A stretch of 15,103 nt of DNA from an uncultured Porphyromonadaceae bacterium (GTDB lineage Bacteria > Bacteroidota > Bacteroidia > Bacteroidales > Muribaculaceae): assembly GCA_902495075.1 (NCBI GenBank), contig CABUVO010000053.1, forward strand, positions 1-15,103, in the 5' to 3' direction. The stretch's first letter is position 1; each line of letters starts with the position of its first letter. Below the pieces are notes generated by a model. It had not been told where the DNA came from and did not search any database. It was given only the letters and a program-made list of their open reading frames with translations. This document shows, one piece after another, positions 1-8,337 of this stretch. The position numbers and the translations under genes are program-made.

Positions 1-207
1 GGCTACCAGACCCAGCAGGTTAAGGTCGCCGCAGGACAGAACGACCTCAGGATCGTGCTCAAGGAAGACGCGCAGACCCTTGAGGAGACCGTGGTTATCG
101 GCTACGGCACGCAGAAGAAAGTGAACCTCACCGGCGCTGTCGCCTCCGTCGACGGCAAGAGTCTCGAGGACCGTCCCGCAGCCACCATCTCCAACATGCT
201 CCAGGGA
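1..207 (+). repeat. Left arm of long terminal inverted repeat, inside susC
   Basis: Bases 1-119 match the reverse complement of the window's right end without a mismatch. Mismatches follow at 120, 138 and 162, then at 208, 210 and 213, after which the two sides differ at many sites. The arm encodes the last strand of the SusC N-terminal extension, the TonB box (ETVVIGYG) and the beginning of the plug. It is visibly GC-rich (about 63% by my count), unlike the susC body that follows. The repeat may continue beyond the window edge. Confidence 0.95.
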
Positions 208-3048
208 TCAGTAGCCGGTCTGAATGTTACCACATCATCCGGTGTTCCAGGTTCCTCACCGACACTAAATATACGTGGTATGGCATCAATCAACGGAACA
301 GAAGGCAATATCCAGCCTTTAGTTTTAATTGATGGTTCAATCGGTGAGATCGACAATGTGAATCCCAATGATGTCGCTTCAATCTCTGTTATCAAGGATG
401 CCTCTGCAGCAGCCGTATATGGTGCGCGTGCAGCATTCGGTGTGATTCTTGTCACAACCAAAAACGGTAGTGAGAAAGAAGGTAAAGCAACTGTCCGTTA
501 TAATGGGCGTTTCGGATGGGAAGAGCCTACAACCTCAACGGACTATGAAACTACCGGCTACTGGTCGGTATATTTGGTAAACAAGTTTTGGGAGGCTGCC
601 AATGGCGCCGGCAAGCAATATATCCAATACAACGATCAGGATATGCGCGAACTTCTTGCTCGTGTGAATGACAAGACTGAGAATCCCGATCGTCCTTGGG
701 TTGTGACGGAAACTGTTGGTGGAAAGGAACGTTGGAAATATTATGCCAACACAGACTGGTATCACACTCTTTACAATGATAAATATTTCCAGCAGCAGCA
801 TAATGTCTCCTTGAGTGGAGGAATCAAAAAAATACGTTACTATCTTTCAGGAGGATTGAATTTTCATGATGGTATTATCAAGATAAAAAATGACAAATTC
901 AAGAAATACAATCTCCGTGCAAAAATTGATTTTCCTGTCAATAAATGGATAAACGTCCAGAATAACACATCGTTTTATGGTTCAACATATAATTACCAAG
1001 GTGGTATTGAAAGTGCAATGCAGGGTACTGCCCGCCATGCTCTTGCTTGCTATCCGTTGACTAATCCTGATGGATCATATATATTCTCGACTCCGTATCA
1101 GAATTATAATCTGGCGAATGGTCGTCATATCCTGTATACGGAGGCTAAAAGTCCATCGACTGAGCGTCGCACTGACTTCACCAATACAACGCGTGTAAAT
1201 TATTCTCCGATTCCTCAATTGACATTCAGTGGAGACTTCACTTATCGTTTCTATCAGAACAGAAATACAACTCGTCGTTCTAACCTTCCGTATCGCACAA
1301 ATCCGGGTGAAGAAATGTCTTATTATGTTACCGGTGCAGGTCAGAACGATTTGCAAGAGAGTGTAGGGACTTATAATTATTATTCAGCCAACGGACTTGT
1401 AACCTATAAAGATACTTTCAAAGATGCTCATAATCTCACGGTTGTCGCCGGTTATAATTACGAAACACGCAATTATAAAAAGGTATATGCAAGAGCCGAG
1501 AATATAATTACTAACGATCTGAGTGATTTCAACCTTGCCGGACCCAATGATGATGAGCAGATTATATCATCGGTTGAAGGAGGACAAAACCAATATTCTC
1601 TTCAAGGTATCTTCGGACGTATTAATTACGACTATATGGGTAAGTATCTTGTAGAACTTTCAGGCAGATATGACGGTTCTTCTCGATTCGCAAAAGGTAA
1701 TAGATGGGGATGGTTCCCTTCTGGTTCTATCGGATGGCGATTCTCTGAAGAGAAATTCTTTGAGCCATTGCAACCAATATGGAGCAACGGAAAGATTCGC
1801 GCTTCTTTTGGTAGTCTCGGAAACCAGAATGTGTCCGACTACTATACGATGTATCGGTTGATGTCAGTAGGAAAACTTGACAAATATACCTTCACGGAAA
1901 ATCAAGCTGCATCATATTTGACACTTCAGTCGCCTATCGAAGATGGCTTGACATGGGAGAAGACAGAGCAGTGGGATTTAGGTCTTGATTTGGGATTCTT
2001 TAACAACAGATTATCAGCAACCCTTGATCTTTATATCCGTGATACAAAGGATATGCTTGCTCCTGGTGTAGCGCTTCCTGGAGTCTATGGCGCAAATTCT
2101 CCTAATATGAATGTTGCTGACCTTCGTACAAAAGGTTATGAACTGACTCTTAACTGGAACGATTCATTTAAACTCTTTGACAATGAATTTTCCTATGGCA
2201 TAGGATTCAATATTTCTGATTACAACAGCAAAATAACCAAATACGATAATCCTAACAAGACTTTTGCAAAGGATTATTATGTTGGAATGGAACTTGGTGA
2301 AATCTGGGGATTCCGCATAGGAGGTCTATTCCAGAGTGAAGAAGAAGCTCAACAGTATGCAAATGACGTGGATCTTTCATACGTAGCCAATAGAATTGGC
2401 GATGGATGGACAGCAGGAGATGTCAAGTATCTCGATCTTGATGGCGATGGTAAAATAGGCATAGGCAAGAATACCGTCGATGAACCGGGAGACCGCGTAA
2501 AATTGGGTAATAAACTTGCGCATCTTCAATATGGTTTCCGTGCTAATATCAACTACTTCGGTTTTGACGTGAGTGCATTCTTTCAGGGCACCGGTAATCA
2601 TTATTGGTATCCTGATGGACATAATATGGATTTCTGGGGATGTTATTCTTATCCTTACACCACATTCATCCCGACTGACTTTAAAGACAAAATCTGGAGG
2701 GAAGACAATCCGAATGCATATTTCCCCCGTCCAATGGCTTATGCAGCCACCTCGGGAACTGTCAGAAGCGATAAATTTGTGAATGACAGATATCTTCAGA
2801 ATCTCCGTTATCTTCGCTTTAAGAATTTGACAGTGGGATATACGTTGCCGAAGAAATGGACTAAAAAGGCATTGATGGAAAAAGTTCGTATCTATTTTAC
2901 GGCAGAGAATCTGTGCTACTGGTCACCTCTTAAAAAGAATACTAAATATGTTGATCCGGAGGGTGCAGGAACAAAAAGTGGAGACTCTTCAGAAAAATAT
3001 TATCCATGGTCGAAGAGTTTCATGTTTGGTCTGGACGTAACATTCTAA
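1..3048 (+). CDS. SusC/RagA-family TonB-dependent outer-membrane receptor, left copy (5' end outside window)
   Basis: Receptor of the SusC family: a 22-stranded outer-membrane barrel that imports oligosaccharides, peptides or similar ligands using TonB energy, with SusD as its lid. The frame is open from base 1, where GYQTQQVKV and DLRIVL look like the end of a carboxypeptidase-regulatory-like N-terminal extension. The TonB box ETVVIGYG follows at about 88-111. The plug follows, with the conserved IRG, VLIDG and SVIKDASAAAVYGARAA motifs up to about position 460. The rest is barrel, with an acidic DLDGDGKIG loop near 2430-2460 of the type seen in SusC proteins, and a terminal Phe (DVTF) suited to BAM insertion. 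The GTG at 55 is not a credible start, because a signal peptide and the extension must lie upstream. SusD follows after 19 bp. The substrate cannot be told from sequence. Confidence 0.95.
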   Translation, partial: GYQTQQVKVAAGQNDLRIVLKEDAQTLEETVVIGYGTQKKVNLTGAVASVDGKSLEDRPAATISNMLQGSVAGLNVTTSSGVPGSSPTLNIRGMASINGTEGNIQPLVLIDGSIGEIDNVNPNDVASISVIKDASAAAVYGARAAFGVILVTTKNGSEKEGKATVRYNGRFGWEEPTTSTDYETTGYWSVYLVNKFWEAANGAGKQYIQYNDQDMRELLARVNDKTENPDRPWVVTETVGGKERWKYYANTDWYHTLYNDKYFQQQHNVSLSGGIKKIRYYLSGGLNFHDGIIKIKNDKFKKYNLRAKIDFPVNKWINVQNNTSFYGSTYNYQGGIESAMQGTARHALACYPLTNPDGSYIFSTPYQNYNLANGRHILYTEAKSPSTERRTDFTNTTRVNYSPIPQLTFSGDFTYRFYQNRNTTRRSNLPYRTNPGEEMSYYVTGAGQNDLQESVGTYNYYSANGLVTYKDTFKDAHNLTVVAGYNYETRNYKKVYARAENIITNDLSDFNLAGPNDDEQIISSVEGGQNQYSLQGIFGRINYDYMGKYLVELSGRYDGSSRFAKGNRWGWFPSGSIGWRFSEEKFFEPLQPIWSNGKIRASFGSLGNQNVSDYYTMYRLMSVGKLDKYTFTENQAASYLTLQSPIEDGLTWEKTEQWDLGLDLGFFNNRLSATLDLYIRDTKDMLAPGVALPGVYGANSPNMNVADLRTKGYELTLNWNDSFKLFDNEFSYGIGFNISDYNSKITKYDNPNKTFAKDYYVGMELGEIWGFRIGGLFQSEEEAQQYANDVDLSYVANRIGDGWTAGDVKYLDLDGDGKIGIGKNTVDEPGDRVKLGNKLAHLQYGFRANINYFGFDVSAFFQGTGNHYWYPDGHNMDFWGCYSYPYTTFIPTDFKDKIWREDNPNAYFPRPMAYAATSGTVRSDKFVNDRYLQNLRYLRFKNLTVGYTLPKKWTKKALMEKVRIYFTAENLCYWSPLKKNTKYVDPEGAGTKSGDSSEKYYPWSKSFMFGLDVTF

Positions 3049-3067
3049 AACTTTAATTTCAGAAATA

Positions 3068-4885
3068 ATGAAAAAGTTATTATATATTATTCCTTTAATG
3101 TGCATGGTTGCGCTCTCATCTTGTGATGACGCGCTTGACCTTGAACCAAAGGACAAGATTAAGATTGAAGATGCGTTCACGACTGAACAGCAGTTGGAGC
3201 TCTTCACCAAGCAGTTTTATGAAGCAATTCTCGTAAACGCAATGGATAATAATCCATGTTTTGAGGAGCAAGATGACTGTAAAATAAACGATGTATTATC
3301 AGCAGTGATGAAGGGTGGAACGTATCGTAATGTACCCGCCTCGGGAGGTGGGTGGACTTGGAGTCCACTGCGCAGAATCAACACCATGCTTGAGTATGTG
3401 GATCAGTGGCCAAAAGAAAATGTGGAATATTACACAGCTGTGTGTAAATTTTTCCGGGCATACTTCTATTTCCAGAAAGTAAGAAGATTTGGCGATGTTC
3501 CATGGGTTGACCGTCAACTTGATAAAGGAGATCCACTCCTCTATGCACCCCGCGACTCACGAGAGTTCATTATGACAAAGATGCTCGAAGATATAGATTA
3601 TGCAATTGAGCATCTTAATACAAAAGAAAAAGAGAAACTTATCCCCTATAGGATTACCCAAGGAGCCGCACTTGCATTAAAATCAAACTTCTGTCTTTTT
3701 GAAGGAACTTTTAGAAAATATCACGGAATATCTTTAGAAGGTCACGACTGGCAGTATTACTTAAAGCAGTGCGTGGATGCGTCTGAAAAACTAATGAGCG
3801 GTAAATACGGCAAATATAGTCTATATACAACCAACAAGCCGGAGGAGGATTATATGATGCTGTTTGCAGAACAAGATGCAAATCCGGATGAATTCATTCT
3901 TTCCGTAAAATATGCCCAGGGAGCAAAAGTGCTCCACAATGCAAACGCCCATACTCTTGTATCAACGCAGGGACAGCCAGGATATACCCGTAAATTCGTT
4001 TGCACTTATCTTATGAAGAATGGCAAACGCTTCACGGATATCCCCGGATGGCAACAAATGCAGTTTGGCGAGGAAATAAAAAACAGAGACCCACGTTTGA
4101 CTCAATCCATTAGAGGATACGGCTATCATAGGATTGGAGCAAAGACTATTCTTCCGGCAGACTTGTCAATATCTTTGACTGGTTATCATCCGATAAAATT
4201 TGTGGGACAATCCAAAATGGGTTCCATCAATATGGATAAGAATAATATGAGTTCCAACGATCTCCCCGAATTCCGCTATGCTGAGGTTCTTCTTAACTTC
4301 GCTGAAGCAAAAGCCGAACTTGGGACGCTTACTCAGACAGATATAGACAAGACCGTTAATGCTCTTCGCAAACGTGTTGGAATGACAGGAACACTGAAAA
4401 TGACAGATGCGAATTCCAATCCGGATCCCTATCTTGATGGAGATATTTGTCCGGAATCCGGATATTTCAATGTAACCGGAGATAATAAAGGAGTGATTCT
4501 TGAGATTCGTCGCGAGCGTGCAATCGAACTTGTTCAGGAGGGTCGTAGATGGTATGACCTCATGCGTTGGAAATGCGGCAAAATGATCGACCAGCCTCTT
4601 CTTGGACAATATTTCCCCGGTCCGGGAGAATATGACTTGTCAGGTAATGGTAAAGCAGATGTAGTGTTTAAAGCCAATGGTGCCGCTAATCCTAAAGTGC
4701 CGGCTGGTGCCAAGTTGTATGAGATGGGCAAAGACAGATTCTTTACTGATGGTAACTCAGGCTATCTCGACAATCATAGGGGGCAGACACGTCAGGGATT
4801 TAATGAAAAGCGCGACTATCTCTATCCTATTCCTACAGATGAGATTAGCCTCAATCCCAATCTTGAACAAAATCCAGGCTGGTAA
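3068..4885 (+). CDS. SusD/RagB-family surface lipoprotein, left copy
   Basis: SusD-like ligand-binding lipoprotein that caps the neighbouring SusC barrel at the cell surface. It has a type II signal peptide (MKKLLYIIPLMCMVALSSC) with the lipidated Cys at residue 19, followed directly by DD, an acidic surface-export signal typical of Bacteroidetes. The helical TPR-like N-terminal half is followed by the family's C-terminal region. Family hallmarks are PEFRYAEVLLNFAEAKAEL near residues 400-418 and EIRRERAIELVQEGRRWYDL near 478-497. It ends in NPGW at 605 residues, within or slightly above the usual SusD length. It lies 19 bp after susC and 39 bp before the lipoprotein gene, so co-transcription is likely. 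The paralogue at 10186-12024 is similar over the whole length. Ligand unknown. Confidence 0.95.
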   Translation: MKKLLYIIPLMCMVALSSCDDALDLEPKDKIKIEDAFTTEQQLELFTKQFYEAILVNAMDNNPCFEEQDDCKINDVLSAVMKGGTYRNVPASGGGWTWSPLRRINTMLEYVDQWPKENVEYYTAVCKFFRAYFYFQKVRRFGDVPWVDRQLDKGDPLLYAPRDSREFIMTKMLEDIDYAIEHLNTKEKEKLIPYRITQGAALALKSNFCLFEGTFRKYHGISLEGHDWQYYLKQCVDASEKLMSGKYGKYSLYTTNKPEEDYMMLFAEQDANPDEFILSVKYAQGAKVLHNANAHTLVSTQGQPGYTRKFVCTYLMKNGKRFTDIPGWQQMQFGEEIKNRDPRLTQSIRGYGYHRIGAKTILPADLSISLTGYHPIKFVGQSKMGSINMDKNNMSSNDLPEFRYAEVLLNFAEAKAELGTLTQTDIDKTVNALRKRVGMTGTLKMTDANSNPDPYLDGDICPESGYFNVTGDNKGVILEIRRERAIELVQEGRRWYDLMRWKCGKMIDQPLLGQYFPGPGEYDLSGNGKADVVFKANGAANPKVPAGAKLYEMGKDRFFTDGNSGYLDNHRGQTRQGFNEKRDYLYPIPTDEISLNPNLEQNPGW

Positions 4886-4924
4886 GTTTACAGCTTTATT
4901 GCAAATCTATAGAATGTCAATAAT

Positions 4925-6478
4925 ATGAAAAAATTTAATATATTTGTTTTCGCCATTGTCGCCTTGATGGGATGCGTAATTACATCCTGCAAGGATGACG
5001 AGACTAATTTGTCGAGAGCAGTACTCACCAGTGTTTCAAATCTTGACTTTACATCCGAACCGGGCGAATATGGACAGATGTTCACCGTTACATCAGATGG
5101 CGACTGGGTGTCCGAAGCTCCTGAATGGATTACTGTAACTCCTGCTACCGGACATGCAGGACAGACAGAAGTAACAGTTTATGCGGCTCCAAATTATAGA
5201 GATAACGCGGAGGACAAGCCAAGAACCGCAGAGGTGATATTTAAAGGTCGTAATATCTGGAGTGTTACCAAAGTTAAAGTCAGTCAGGGTGGTGATAAAT
5301 TTCGTGATTTGGAGGACATGACTCTTAACCAGGCTTTGACAGTTGACAATGGCACTGTTGTCTCTGTGAAAGGGTTGACCGTTGTCTTAAATGGGGGAAA
5401 AGGTCTTGTAGCAACCGATGGTAACAGCTTTGTATATATTAAAAATCCGGTATTGCCAGTAACAGTGGGGCAGAAATTCAATCTGCAAGGCGAAAAGGCT
5501 ACTGACAATATGAAATTCTCTTTCCTCAATGGAGAGAGGATGACCGATGCTGGAATTGGGACTGTTCCTACATTAACGGCTGTAGATATTACAGAGAATC
5601 TGGACAAAACGAAATATAACACACTTACATTTGTATCTGTAACAGGTTCATTTGATGGTAGTGTAATTTCTGTTGAAGGTCAGAACTGTGGTGTCTATCC
5701 TGAAGATGCCTCATCTGAGCTAAAATTGAATAAACTTGCTGGACATAAAATACAAATGACCGGATTCTATGCAGGAACAGCAGCCCCTGTTATTAAAGTT
5801 ATTCCTTCTGAGGTTGTAGATCTCGGTGCTGAGGGAGAAGAGACAAATGAAGAAGTCTATTTCTTCGATGATTTCGAATATCTTGAGCCTTGGTCAGCTC
5901 TGGGAAATGAAAATGGAGCAAAACCGGCGGCAGATATAGTTGGATCAGATATGAAATCAACAACACAACCTCAGATTACATCTGAAAAATGTTTGATTGA
6001 AGGACGAACCGCTGAACAAGAACTTAAAGAAAGAGGATATGATTTCTTAAGGTGGCACGCTGCTGGAGAGCCTGATGGTGATTGTATATATATTCAGCGT
6101 AATTATCTTAAGTTTGGTAAAGGTAAATATCAGGGAGGAGTTGTTTTACCGAAACTTCAATCTCTTGAAGGAAAAGTAGAAGGAATTTCACTATCGATGG
6201 ATTTATGCACTCAAAGGCAGGGTAGTGGAGTTTTCGATCCCACAGAGTTGGTTGTTGTGCTTGAAACTGGTGGCGAGAAGACAGAATATGAAGTTCCAAG
6301 TTTTGCATTACCTGACAATTCCCAAATGGCATGGACTAATATAAAGATAGAATTTAAAGGTAAATCTTTAGATAAAGATAGCAAAATCACCATTAGAAAT
6401 GCGGATTCGCAACTTAAAAGTACCAAGACATACCGCTGGCACCTTGATAATGTTAAACTGAGTAAATTAATAAAGTAA
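4925..6478 (+). CDS. BACON-domain surface lipoprotein, third gene of left SusCD operon
   Basis: Predicted surface lipoprotein in the position usually held by SusE-like auxiliary binding proteins. The lipobox ends at Cys22 (CVITSC) and KDDE follows, matching the K-(D/E)2 export signal for surface lipoproteins. Residues about 35-125 look like a BACON domain, with DWVSEAPEWITVTP, a GHAGQTEV strand and a late R-x-A-E-V-x-F strand. Residues about 130-305 form a beta-rich segment with an OB-like pattern (FVYIKNPVLPVTVGQKFNL). From about residue 311 (VYFFDDFE) to the C-terminal WHLDNVKL, the pattern resembles jelly-roll or choice-of-anchor type domains ending in a LDNV strand. No enzyme motif is seen, so a role in ligand capture for SusC/SusD is inferred. 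A hairpin terminator follows. Confidence 0.85.
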   Translation: MKKFNIFVFAIVALMGCVITSCKDDETNLSRAVLTSVSNLDFTSEPGEYGQMFTVTSDGDWVSEAPEWITVTPATGHAGQTEVTVYAAPNYRDNAEDKPRTAEVIFKGRNIWSVTKVKVSQGGDKFRDLEDMTLNQALTVDNGTVVSVKGLTVVLNGGKGLVATDGNSFVYIKNPVLPVTVGQKFNLQGEKATDNMKFSFLNGERMTDAGIGTVPTLTAVDITENLDKTKYNTLTFVSVTGSFDGSVISVEGQNCGVYPEDASSELKLNKLAGHKIQMTGFYAGTAAPVIKVIPSEVVDLGAEGEETNEEVYFFDDFEYLEPWSALGNENGAKPAADIVGSDMKSTTQPQITSEKCLIEGRTAEQELKERGYDFLRWHAAGEPDGDCIYIQRNYLKFGKGKYQGGVVLPKLQSLEGKVEGISLSMDLCTQRQGSGVFDPTELVVVLETGGEKTEYEVPSFALPDNSQMAWTNIKIEFKGKSLDKDSKITIRNADSQLKSTKTYRWHLDNVKLSKLIK

Positions 6479-6500
6479 TATCGGAAACCAATTCCTAAAT

Positions 6501-6541
6501 AAAAGGAGGATGTATCAAATTTTAATACACCCTCCTTTTTT
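6501..6541 (+). terminator. Rho-independent terminator of left operon
   Basis: An A-rich arm with GGAGGATGTAT pairs with ATACACCCTCC across a loop of about 9 nt, with one internal mismatch. A T run follows at 6536-6541. It sits 22 bp after the lipoprotein stop codon, as expected for the end of the susC-susD-lipoprotein transcript. Confidence 0.85.
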
Positions 6542-6576
6542 ATGTTTTATGCAATCAAGTATCCTAAGAACGAATG

Positions 6577-6610
6577 TCAATAAAGTGCTCTTATGTTTTC
6601 CTCTGTCAGG
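6577..6610 (-). other. Possible remnant of an Rpn-family C-terminus
   Basis: Read on the - strand, this stretch encodes TDLTEENIRALY followed by a stop. The C-terminus of the Rpn gene in this window is TDLTEEDLKDLN and stop, of exactly the same length. No open frame precedes it: in-frame stops lie just upstream. It directly abuts the apparent natural end of the kinase-like gene. It may be a scrap of a second rpn gene, or a decayed extension of the kinase-like gene. The match is short, so this is tentative. Confidence 0.4.
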
Positions 6611-7413
6611 TCAGTATTCTATATCATTTGAATATATTCTTATTCCCCCTGCTTTAAGTTCAGGTGTGTTTATTCTTATATCATATCACAATCTAAAACA
6701 AATATCGTTCCTTTATCAGAGCATATAACATTTTCATCGTGCATGTCACTTAAATAAATCGAGGGTGTAGAAAACGTCCAATTCCGTCTGTTTTTTAATT
6801 CAAATCCAAGATTAAGAACAAATTTTTCAATTTCTACATCAGTCATTCGATGCCCCTCTATAAAGGGTTGTTCTACAATTATCTTAAATAAACCATCTGA
6901 ATCCCTACCGAATCCGATTACCGCAAGACGCGTTTCTGGGAAATATGTATTATGTAATGTTATCCTATCTAATGCCAATGCTGGCAAAATAAAATAATCC
7001 AACCCGATACATTTAATAAGACATGAACCATTATCATATACTTTAGCCTCCCCTCCTTCTGCAATATAGTCTCCTAACCCATTCCTAAGACTAATATCGA
7101 CATTGGGAATCCAGCACCCGGTCCTTTTAGCCCAAGTCTCTATTATTTCAGTTTGGATCTTTCCAAGTTTGAGGTCTCTTTTGAAATCGGAGATTCCCTT
7201 AAGCTCTGGATCTGTCGAATCTTTTGAGCACGCGAGAATGGTTGCAATAACATGAGCCGTGCCTCCTGCTGCGCAGCCATGCTGTTCATTCGATGAAAAT
7301 CGTTTAAATAATAATTTTCCATTAATCAAATCCTCCGCATATTTATTAAGTGCGTAAACCTTCAGGCGAAAATTTATTATTAATTATATGCCTGACATTA
7401 TCCCAAAATTCAT
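6611..7413 (-). pseudogene. Kinase-fold protein, probably decayed at both ends
   Basis: The open core (about 6676-7383) has a protein-kinase-like pattern: a glycine-rich loop GGEAKVY, a lysine in SCLIKC, a hinge-like VEQPFIEG, the catalytic-loop-like LSDMHDENV and the metal-binding-like FVLDCD. It resembles the kinase domains described in bacterial polyvalent proteins of mobile elements; that assignment is from memory of the family. The C-terminus stops after LDCDMI, but GATAT is tandemly duplicated there. With one copy removed, the frame continues as IRINTPELKAGGIRIY and so on to a stop at 6611-6613. The 5' end has no ATG in the core frame. An ATG at 7411-7413 is cut off by TAA at 7384-7386, while a neighbouring frame gives DNVRHIINNKFSPEGL, which fits in front of YALNKYAEDLINGKLLF. 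Two further small indels are inferred. Function is probably lost. Confidence 0.6.
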
Positions 7414-7468
7414 AGGTGGTCACAATAAAAATTTAAAATAATAAACCAAATAGCGAAATCTTGGAAAC

Positions 7469-8337
7469 TCAATTGAGATCTTTGAGGTCTTCCTCAGTCA
7501 GGTCGGTCACTTCCAAGATTGCTTTGTTGTCAAGACCCATTAGACGCATTTTCTGCGCAATCTTAAGGGCTTCCTGCTTGCGTCCCTCAGCAAGACCCTC
7601 GGCACGTCCCTCAGCACGACCCTCTTCCGCTGTCTTGTTGAAGGCACTCAGCAGAACGCGGTAGCTGTTCAGTGAGGATTCGTAGACACGTCTTTCATCT
7701 CGGTCCATGGAGCCGACATCCGCAACTACCTCGAAATCCGCCCACATGTCGCTCACTTCCTTGTATGGTATCTCCTTTAGTCTGTCCATGTTCTTAAGTA
7801 TATAAATCCAACGTTCAAAATTATCGTTACACTCCACCTCAAGCTTGTCCATCGCATTGAGGTTTATAAATATCATACGGAATTTGTCGGAGAAAAGTTC
7901 ATTCGTCTTCATGTCCATCAGTCCAACATCACGGCGCAGAAGCTTCTCCTCCTTCGTTATGTTGAACTCCATCAGCACTATGATGTAGACCGGTACCAGA
8001 CTGAAGTTCCAGTCGCGCCCTCGCTCTCCCTGCGTCGCTATCAGCGATGACTCGTAGTAGATGCACCGGTCCTTGAAGTTGCCCTCGTCCTTGCGCTGCA
8101 TCTCTACGATGAACTCTTCTCCGTTGTCGGAGCGGCACAGGATGTCGTAGAGGATGGTGCGGTCATCGTAGGAGCGCGGCACACGCTCCTTGTCCATGAA
8201 CTCCAGTTCCGTTATCTGACGCTCTCCCTTTAGGATCTCGTTGAGGAAGGATATGAGGAATTTCTTTGTCTCTCCCTTCCGAAGAGGTATTTGAAACCGA
8301 AGTCTGTGTGCGGATTGACAAATCTGGCTGAGATCAT
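7469..8337 (-). pseudogene. Rpn-family PD-(D/E)XK nuclease/transposase-like gene, frameshifted near its start
   Basis: Members of this family (recombination-promoting nuclease, PD-(D/E)XK superfamily) are about 290-310 residues long and common in multiple copies in Bacteroidales. Visible features are LISFLNEILKGER, the catalytic-type pair Asp (in LYDILC) and Glu (in FIVEMQRK), FKDRCIYY, WNFSLVPVYII, a helical C-terminal half, the charged repeat AEEGRAEGRAEGLAEGR, and the end TDLTEEDLKDLN. The family's usual opening TDFGFKYLFG lies in another frame, in a stretch starting at the ATG at 8335-8337 (MISARFVNPH). Restoring one base near 8269-8273 joins it to TKKFLISFL. An uninterrupted frame does begin at 8380, but its first about 35 residues do not resemble the family. 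I therefore call it a frameshifted copy. It is the upstream neighbour of the kinase-like gene on the same strand. Confidence 0.8.

Noticed and set aside
55..57. GTG as the start codon of the left SusC (and its mirror at 15047-15049)
   Set aside because: The frame is open to the window edge and encodes typical SusC N-terminal-extension sequence upstream. A protein starting here would lack a signal peptide.
7461..7664. Short + strand frame with a repeated RPSARPSARPS pattern
   Set aside because: It is the antisense reading of the AEGRAEGR repeat at the end of the Rpn-family gene.
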